DNA of 64,000 bases from Candidatus Fonsibacter ubiquis (GTDB lineage Bacteria; Pseudomonadota; Alphaproteobacteria; Pelagibacterales; Pelagibacteraceae), in the NCBI RefSeq assembly GCF_002688585.1, contig NZ_CP024034.1:735501-799500 (forward strand). Direction: 5' to 3'. Positions 58,717 through 64,000 of this stretch are shown piece by piece. The notes under the pieces were generated by a model, which was not told the DNA's origin, did no database searches, and saw only the letters and a program-made list of their open reading frames with translations. A program made the position numbers and the translations under genes. Numbering within the stretch: position 1 is the first letter of the stretch; every line of letters starts with the position of its first letter.

Positions 58717-60477
58717 CTAGACTTTTTTTGAAGCCACAATCTGATCTTTTAAAGATAAAAGTTCATTATAGTGGGCCTCATTCATATTCTTAGACAATGA
58801 TTCTTCAGCATCGTTCAATTTACTCTGAAGTTTCAAATTATTAACTTGTTCAATTAAATCGTTTAAAAAATTATCAAATTTTTCATCATTTAAATTTTCT
58901 GAGATTCCTTTTATAGAAGAAAATTCATTTATATCTTTAATTATTTGACTAAAATTATTTTCTTCTAAGTGTTTTAGTAAATTAAAATCTTTAAAAGTCT
59001 CAATCTTTTCTAAAATATTTACCAAAACTTTTCTTAACTCTTCTAAATTTTTATTATGAAAATTGATTAATGAAAGCTTATCAAATTGATTTCTCAAAAT
59101 TAAAAAATTATTTAAAAAAAGATACATTAATGAAAATTCTTTAAGTTCAAAAGAAGAGTATCTTGTAATTTTTCTTGTAAGTTCTTTTGTTTTATTTAGT
59201 GGCTTAATATTTTTATTTTTTTTATTTGAAAACTGTTCAAAAATTCTATTTTTAAAAAAACTTATATAGTGTTTTTTTACAGTTGAGTCTTGTATTAACA
59301 AACATGTATCCATTAATCTTTTTTCAAATCCTGCTCTTTCTTCTGGTTGCGTCGATTGTAAATTTTGTAAATTATTTTCAAAAATAAAATTACCAATATC
59401 AATTTTTTGATCTAATAAAATTTCAAAATTATTTCTTCCATTTTTTCTTATAAAAGAATCTGGATCAAAACCATTTGGTAAAATTAAAAATGATAATGAA
59501 TAATTAGGCTTCATGTAAGCAATTAGCTTTTCAGAAATTTTTTGGGCTGCATTTTGTCCACTTCTATCACCATCAAAACAAACCAATGGATCATTAAAAT
59601 AGCGCCACACTAAATTTAAATGAGACTCTGTCATTGCAGTACCAAGTGTTGCAACTACATTTTTAAAGCCAGCCTGGTAAAGACTTATCGCATCCATGTA
59701 ACCCTCAACTACAAAAACTATACTACTTTGTTTGTTTTCAGTTTTTGCATTATTTAAGTTATATAAATTAAAACCTTTCTTAAAAAATTCAGTTTCTGGT
59801 GAATTAATATATTTTGCTAAATAATTTTGACCTAAAGCTCTTCCTCCAAATCCAATCACTTTGTTATTGTAATCAAAAATTGGAAACATTAGTCTATTTT
59901 TGAATCTATCTACAAGTTTATTATTCTTTTCATCGTGAAAAAAAATACCACTCTCAATAAGTTCTTTTTGATTAAAATTACTAAATAACGAAACATTCAA
60001 ACCATAATCTCCAGAATATCCTATTTTGAATGTGGACAAAATTTCTTGGGTTAAGCCTCTATCAAAAGCATATTTTTTAACAATTTCATTATCAAAAAAA
60101 TTTTTTTGATAATGCTGTAAGGCAATGGTTAATATTTCATCATATTTTTTTCTTTTATTTTCTACTTCAATATTCTCTTTCGTAAATTTGAATACTGGCA
60201 TTCCCGCTTTGGCTGCTAATTTTCGAACAGCATCACCAAAGTTTAATTTTTCAACTTTAACTAAAAAATCAAAAATATTTCCATGCTCCCCTGAACTAAA
60301 ACAATGGTAAAATCCTTTTTCATCATTAATAGTAAATGATGGCGTTTTTTCTTTGGAAAAAGGAGATAAGCCAACAAATTCTCTACCTCTTCTTTTTAAT
60401 TGAACTGTAGCGCCTACTATGTCGGAAACTTTTACTCTTTGCTTTATCTCTTCTAAATACTCTTTTGGAAATTTCAT
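58717..60477 (-). CDS. dnaG: DNA primase DnaG with a degraded zinc-binding domain
   Basis: This 586-residue primase has the catalytic TOPRIM region VVEGYMDAISLYQAGFKNVVATLGTAMTESH, with the CFDGDRSGQNA acidic motif, and a C-terminal DnaB-binding part. The N-terminal CHC2 zinc domain is recognisable by KTPSFTINDEKGFYHCF and GEHGNIFDFL, but the ligand positions read Ser38, Ser41, Cys59 and Ser62, so only one of the four usual Cys/His ligands remains. The fold may hold without metal. It overlaps yqeY by 4 bases and is followed by rpoD. Confidence 0.95.
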   Translation of the reverse strand: MKFPKEYLEEIKQRVKVSDIVGATVQLKRRGREFVGLSPFSKEKTPSFTINDEKGFYHCFSSGEHGNIFDFLVKVEKLNFGDAVRKLAAKAGMPVFKFTKENIEVENKRKKYDEILTIALQHYQKNFFDNEIVKKYAFDRGLTQEILSTFKIGYSGDYGLNVSLFSNFNQKELIESGIFFHDEKNNKLVDRFKNRLMFPIFDYNNKVIGFGGRALGQNYLAKYINSPETEFFKKGFNLYNLNNAKTENKQSSIVFVVEGYMDAISLYQAGFKNVVATLGTAMTESHLNLVWRYFNDPLVCFDGDRSGQNAAQKISEKLIAYMKPNYSLSFLILPNGFDPDSFIRKNGRNNFEILLDQKIDIGNFIFENNLQNLQSTQPEERAGFEKRLMDTCLLIQDSTVKKHYISFFKNRIFEQFSNKKNKNIKPLNKTKELTRKITRYSSFELKEFSLMYLFLNNFLILRNQFDKLSLINFHNKNLEELRKVLVNILEKIETFKDFNLLKHLEENNFSQIIKDINEFSSIKGISENLNDEKFDNFLNDLIEQVNNLKLQSKLNDAEESLSKNMNEAHYNELLSLKDQIVASKKV

Positions 60478-60938
60478 TTACTTAATAATTCTTTTAAAAA
60501 AGCTCCTGCTTTAGAAAAGTCTATACTCCCAGAATATTTAGACTTTAAAATTGCCATCGCTTTTCCCATGTCTTTGATTGAAACGGCCCCTACTTCCTTG
60601 ATTGCACTTTCACAAACTTTCTTGGTGTCATTGTCATCTAATTGTTTTGGAAGAAATTCTTGAATAATATTTATTTCCTTGTTCTCTTTTTCAGCCAAAT
60701 CATTTCTAGAAGCTTTTTTATAAATTTCTAATGACTCTCTTCTCTGTTTTAGCATTTTATTAAAAACTGCAATTACATCTTCATCTTTAATTGAAGTATC
60801 TTTTAACCCTGCTCCTCTTTTTTCAATCTCTTTATCTTTAAGAGCAGATATAATAAGTCTTAAAGTAAGAACCTTATCTTTGTCTTGTTTAAGTGCCGAT
60901 TCTTTTAATTGAGCATTTATCTTATCTAATAAATTCAT
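60474..60938 (-). CDS. GatB/YqeY domain protein
   Basis: This 154-residue protein matches the YqeY family along its length: LLDKINAQLKESALKQDKDKVLTLRLIISALKDKEIEKRG, a KMLKQRRESLEIYKKASRNDLAEKENKEINIIQEFLPKQL block and a final GAFLKELLSK. The family shares a C-terminal tRNA-interacting domain with GatB and may act on aminoacyl-tRNA, but its role is not proven. It is the first gene of the yqeY-dnaG-rpoD unit and is divergent from carA over 123 bases. Confidence 0.92.
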   Translation of the reverse strand: MNLLDKINAQLKESALKQDKDKVLTLRLIISALKDKEIEKRGAGLKDTSIKDEDVIAVFNKMLKQRRESLEIYKKASRNDLAEKENKEINIIQEFLPKQLDDNDTKKVCESAIKEVGAVSIKDMGKAMAILKSKYSGSIDFSKAGAFLKELLSK

Positions 60939-60991
60939 AAGTTTTAAATTACTCTAAATAATTCAATTGCTCAAAAGAAAATATTAGCAAC

Positions 60992-61020
60992 TTGACTGGT
61001 GTTTAACTTTTTCATAATGT
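60992..61020 (+). promoter_or_regulatory. Predicted promoter of carAB
   Basis: TTGACT at 60992-60997 and TAATGT at 61015-61020 are 17 bases apart, a good sigma-70 match reading toward carA. Transcription would start near 61027, leaving a leader of about 35 bases with no visible regulatory fold. The gap 60939-61061 is shared with yqeY on the other strand. Confidence 0.6.
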
Positions 61021-61061
61021 TCGCCAACTTTTAAATAACTTAAAAGCTCTTAACTCATGGG

Positions 61062-62261
61062 TTGTATTTGTCTAAAGAAAATAATTTAGAAAATAAATAC
61101 AAAATTAAAAATTCAATTGATACTAATGCTATTTTAATTCTTGAAGATGGAGAGCAATTTCGTGGATTTGGAATTGGTGCGTACGGAATTTCTTCTGGTG
61201 AAATATGTTTTAATACCTCAATTACTGGCTACCAAGAAATATTAACCGACCCCTCTTATTCTGGGCAAATTATAAATTTTACTTTTCCTCATATCGGTAA
61301 CGTAGGTACTAATAATGAAGATTTTGAAGCTGAAAAAACCTGGGTTAAAGGAGCAATATTTAGTGCGGAAGTATCTCATTCGTCAAACTATCGTGCTTTA
61401 GAAAATTTAGATGAATGGTTAAAAAGAAATAATATTACAGCAATTTATGGGATTGATACTAGAAAACTTACTTTAAAGATAAGAAAATTTGGACCCAAAA
61501 AAGCAACAGTAGCTTTTAATAAAAATAATAATCATGACTTAACACATCTTTTAGATATTACAAAAAAATTGCCAAGTTTAGAAAACTTAGACCTTACTCA
61601 AGAAGTTACCTGCAAAAAATCCTATCAATGGGTTGGTAATAAATTATGGAATACTAAAGGATATGAAATCCAAAAAAATCAAAAATATAATATTGTCGCA
61701 ATTGATTACGGGATAAAAACTAATATTTTAAGAAATTTTTCTGAACTGGGTTGCAAGGTAACTGTTGTACCTTCTATAACTCCTTCTAAGGATATACTTG
61801 CTTTAAAACCAGATGGAGTTTTTTTATCTAATGGCCCTGGAGATCCTGATCTTACAGGAAGATATGCAGTTAAAACAATTCAAGAAATAATATCTGCAAA
61901 TATTCCAGTATTTGGAATATGCCTTGGTCATCAATTACTAGCATTAAGCCTTGGTGCAAAAACAAAAAGGATGCATCAAGGGCACAGAGGCGCAAACCAT
62001 CCTGTTAAAAATTTGACGAGTAATAAAGTAGAAATCACAAGTCAAAATCATGGATTTGAAGTTACAAAAGATAGTTTGCCTAAAGATGTTGAGGTTACTC
62101 ATGTATCTCTTTTTGATACTTCAATTGAAGGTATAAAATCAAAAATCAAACCTGTATTTTCTGTGCAGTACCATCCGGAAGCTTCTCCTGGACCGCATGA
62201 TAGCAATTATCTTTTTAAAGATTTTATAAATTTAATAGAAAAAAATAAAATTAATGCCTAA
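61062..62261 (+). CDS. carA: Carbamoyl-phosphate synthase small subunit
   Basis: This 399-residue protein has the CarA N-terminal domain ([46 protein letters not shown]) and a class I glutamine amidotransferase domain with Cys287 in GICLGHQ and His371 and Glu373 in QYHPEAS. It supplies ammonia from glutamine to CarB. No ATG fits; the frame opens with TTG 61062, and a second TTG at 61068 would also do, so the start is open by two codons. It overlaps carB by 8 bases. Confidence 0.95.
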   Translation: MYLSKENNLENKYKIKNSIDTNAILILEDGEQFRGFGIGAYGISSGEICFNTSITGYQEILTDPSYSGQIINFTFPHIGNVGTNNEDFEAEKTWVKGAIFSAEVSHSSNYRALENLDEWLKRNNITAIYGIDTRKLTLKIRKFGPKKATVAFNKNNNHDLTHLLDITKKLPSLENLDLTQEVTCKKSYQWVGNKLWNTKGYEIQKNQKYNIVAIDYGIKTNILRNFSELGCKVTVVPSITPSKDILALKPDGVFLSNGPGDPDLTGRYAVKTIQEIISANIPVFGICLGHQLLALSLGAKTKRMHQGHRGANHPVKNLTSNKVEITSQNHGFEVTKDSLPKDVEVTHVSLFDTSIEGIKSKIKPVFSVQYHPEASPGPHDSNYLFKDFINLIEKNKINA

Positions 62262-64000
62262 AAGAAAAGATATAAAATCAATCTTAGTAATAGGTGCTGG
62301 ACCAATTGTTATTGGTCAAGCATGTGAATTTGATTATTCAGGAACGCAAGCATGTAAAGCATTAAGGTCTGATGGATATAGAATTATCCTAATCAATTCA
62401 AACCCAGCAACTATTATGACTGATCCTGATGTTGCTGATAAAACTTATATTGAACCCATCACCACTGAAATTATTGAAGAAATTATAAAAAAAGAAAAAC
62501 CCGATGCAATATTACCAACTATGGGTGGACAAACTGCTCTTAATGCAGCAATGGCTCTAAAAAAAGAGGGAATTTTAAAAAAATATAATATTGAATTAAT
62601 AGGAGCAAACTCTGAGGCAATAGAGAATGCTGAGGATCGAGAAAAGTTTAAAAAAAATATGACCGATATTGGTCTTGAATGTGCAAAGTCTATGATTTGC
62701 AGATCAATTGAAGATGCAAAAAAAAGTTTAAAATTGATTGGACTGCCTGCAATCATTAGACCTTCTTTTACACTTGGCGGATCCGGTGGTGGAATTGCTT
62801 ATACGGAGGAAGAGTATTTAAAAATTATTGCAAATGGTCTCGATCTTTCTCCAACAAAAGAGGTTCTAATTGAAGAGTCCTTATTAGGGTGGAAAGAGTT
62901 TGAAATGGAAGTAGTTAGAGATAAAAACGATAACTGCATAATTATTTGCTCAATAGAAAATGTTGATCCAATGGGAATTCATACTGGCGACTCAATTACT
63001 GTAGCTCCGGCATTAACATTAACTGATAAAGAATATCAGATTATGAGAGACGCTTCTTTTAAATGTATTAGAAAAATTGGAGTTGAAACAGGAGGGTCGA
63101 ATGTTCAATTTGCAATCAATCCAAAAAATGGAAGGATGATTATTATTGAAATGAATCCAAGAGTTTCAAGATCTTCTGCATTAGCTTCTAAAGCAACAGG
63201 ATTTCCAATAGCAAAAGTGGCCGCAAAACTTGCTGTTGGCTATACTTTAGATGAATTAAAAAATGAAATCACGGGAACAACACCTGCTTCATTCGAGCCT
63301 ACAATTGACTATGTGGTAACTAAAATTCCAAGATTTGCATTTGAAAAATTCAAAAATACCGAAGCAATATTAGGAACAGCAATGAAATCTGTTGGTGAAG
63401 TAATGTCTATAGGAGCAAACTTTAAAGAGTCCGTTCAAAAAGCATTGTGTTCATTGGAAATTGGACTTGATGGTTTTGATCAATATGAAGCAATAGATCT
63501 TCAAGATTTAAAAAAAAAACTTATAGAAAGGACTCCTCAAAAGATACTTTATGTAGCAGAGGCTTTTAGAAGAGACTTAAGACTCGACGAAATTTACGAA
63601 ATGACAAAAATAGATAAGTGGTTTTTAGAGCAAATTCAACAACTGATTATTGTAGAAAATAATATTAAAGATGAGGACGTTTTAAATAATAAAGAAAAAC
63701 TTCAATATATTAAATCGATAGGTTTTTCTGATAAAAAAATTGCAAAGATTTTAAAAATAAAAAGTAATGAAGTCAGGACTGCTAGAAATAAATTTAAAAT
63801 TCATCCTATATATAAAAAAATTGATACATGCGCTGGAGAGTTTGATTCTAAAACTCCTTACATGTACTCCACTTATGCAAGCAACGACCTGAGTGGTTGC
63901 GAATCTGAACCAACGAATAAGAAAAAAGTTATTATTCTAGGAAGTGGACCAAATAGAATAGGACAAGGAGTAGAGTTTGATTACTGCTGCTGCCAAGCAA
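62254..64000 (+). CDS. carB: Carbamoyl-phosphate synthase large subunit, N-terminal part (cut by window edge)
   Basis: The frame starts at ATG 62254 inside the end of carA and stays open to the window end, giving 582 residues of a protein usually near 1,070. It has the first ATP-grasp half: [88 protein letters not shown], and then the oligomerisation region. The last residues, [16 protein letters not shown], begin the second ATP-grasp half. It makes carbamoyl phosphate for arginine and pyrimidine synthesis with CarA. Confidence 0.97.
   Translation, partial: MPKRKDIKSILVIGAGPIVIGQACEFDYSGTQACKALRSDGYRIILINSNPATIMTDPDVADKTYIEPITTEIIEEIIKKEKPDAILPTMGGQTALNAAMALKKEGILKKYNIELIGANSEAIENAEDREKFKKNMTDIGLECAKSMICRSIEDAKKSLKLIGLPAIIRPSFTLGGSGGGIAYTEEEYLKIIANGLDLSPTKEVLIEESLLGWKEFEMEVVRDKNDNCIIICSIENVDPMGIHTGDSITVAPALTLTDKEYQIMRDASFKCIRKIGVETGGSNVQFAINPKNGRMIIIEMNPRVSRSSALASKATGFPIAKVAAKLAVGYTLDELKNEITGTTPASFEPTIDYVVTKIPRFAFEKFKNTEAILGTAMKSVGEVMSIGANFKESVQKALCSLEIGLDGFDQYEAIDLQDLKKKLIERTPQKILYVAEAFRRDLRLDEIYEMTKIDKWFLEQIQQLIIVENNIKDEDVLNNKEKLQYIKSIGFSDKKIAKILKIKSNEVRTARNKFKIHPIYKKIDTCAGEFDSKTPYMYSTYASNDLSGCESEPTNKKKVIILGSGPNRIGQGVEFDYCCCQA

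Noticed and set aside
61057-61089. Eleven-codon ORF starting ATG 61057 that overlaps the carA start, a possible leader peptide
   Set aside because: It has no ribosome binding site, no arginine or pyrimidine-related codon run, and overlaps the TTG start in a different frame; likely chance.

Overview
The window is a compact, very AT-rich chromosomal segment of an alphaproteobacterium that looks like a member of the Pelagibacterales (SAR11 clade) or a close relative. This is inferred from several things. Spacers are tiny and reading frames often overlap by 1 to 11 bases. Lys, Asn and Ile codons dominate. FtsZ ends in an alphaproteobacterial-type tail. yqeY-dnaG-rpoD lies divergent to carAB. Transporters are of the HAAT ABC and TAXI-TRAP types, and a SAM-II-like riboswitch controls methionine synthesis. 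I see no mobile elements, phage genes, CRISPR arrays or pseudogenes. All genes look intact except aroC and carB, which run off the two ends.

Layout. Bases 1-1003 hold the end of aroC and a rhomboid protease. Bases 1116-9840 form a catabolic island: a BDH2-like dehydrogenase, a DUF1445 (D-glutamate cyclase family) protein, a five-gene branched-chain-amino-acid-type ABC importer (livFGMH plus a divergent binding protein), and the three subunits of 5-oxoprolinase (pxpA divergent from pxpBC). Together they suggest uptake and use of 5-oxoproline, D-glutamate or a related cyclic amino acid. Bases 9850-15962 carry aconitase downstream of a TAXI-type TRAP transporter with its DUF1850 companion. Bases 16123-20049 hold methionine sulfoxide reductases B and A, a hotdog thioesterase, and an operon lysE-azlC-azlD-glaH-msrA that joins amino acid exporters to a glutarate 2-hydroxylase.

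Bases 20050-24569 are a methionine operon, metF-metE-metZ. It is preceded by a SAM-II-like aptamer with a visible terminator/antiterminator switch. Bases 24573-34598 contain a [2Fe-2S] protein, an SDR enzyme, fumarase, an AsmA-like protein, a UvrD-type helicase, aminopeptidase P and NAD-dependent DNA ligase. Bases 34605-53846 hold bamD and lpxC, then the complete division and cell wall (dcw) cluster read on the minus strand. ftsZ sits directly after mraZ at the head of this cluster instead of after ftsA.

Bases 54071-54432 encode RNase P RNA. They are followed by an AmpD-like amidase, mlaA-mlaC and a tRNA with anticodon CAU (probably Ile2). The window closes with rpoD, dnaG, yqeY and the divergent carAB operon. 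The DnaG zinc-binding domain has lost three of its four metal ligands.

The points most worth a second look are the oxoproline/D-glutamate island, the riboswitch with its mutually exclusive hairpins, the relocated ftsZ with three 10-bp-spaced MraZ-like repeats upstream of mraZ, the DnaG ligand loss, and the exporter-glutarate hydroxylase operon. Nothing here needs a wholly new system to explain it. The 1-10 kb island is the best candidate for undescribed pathway biology.
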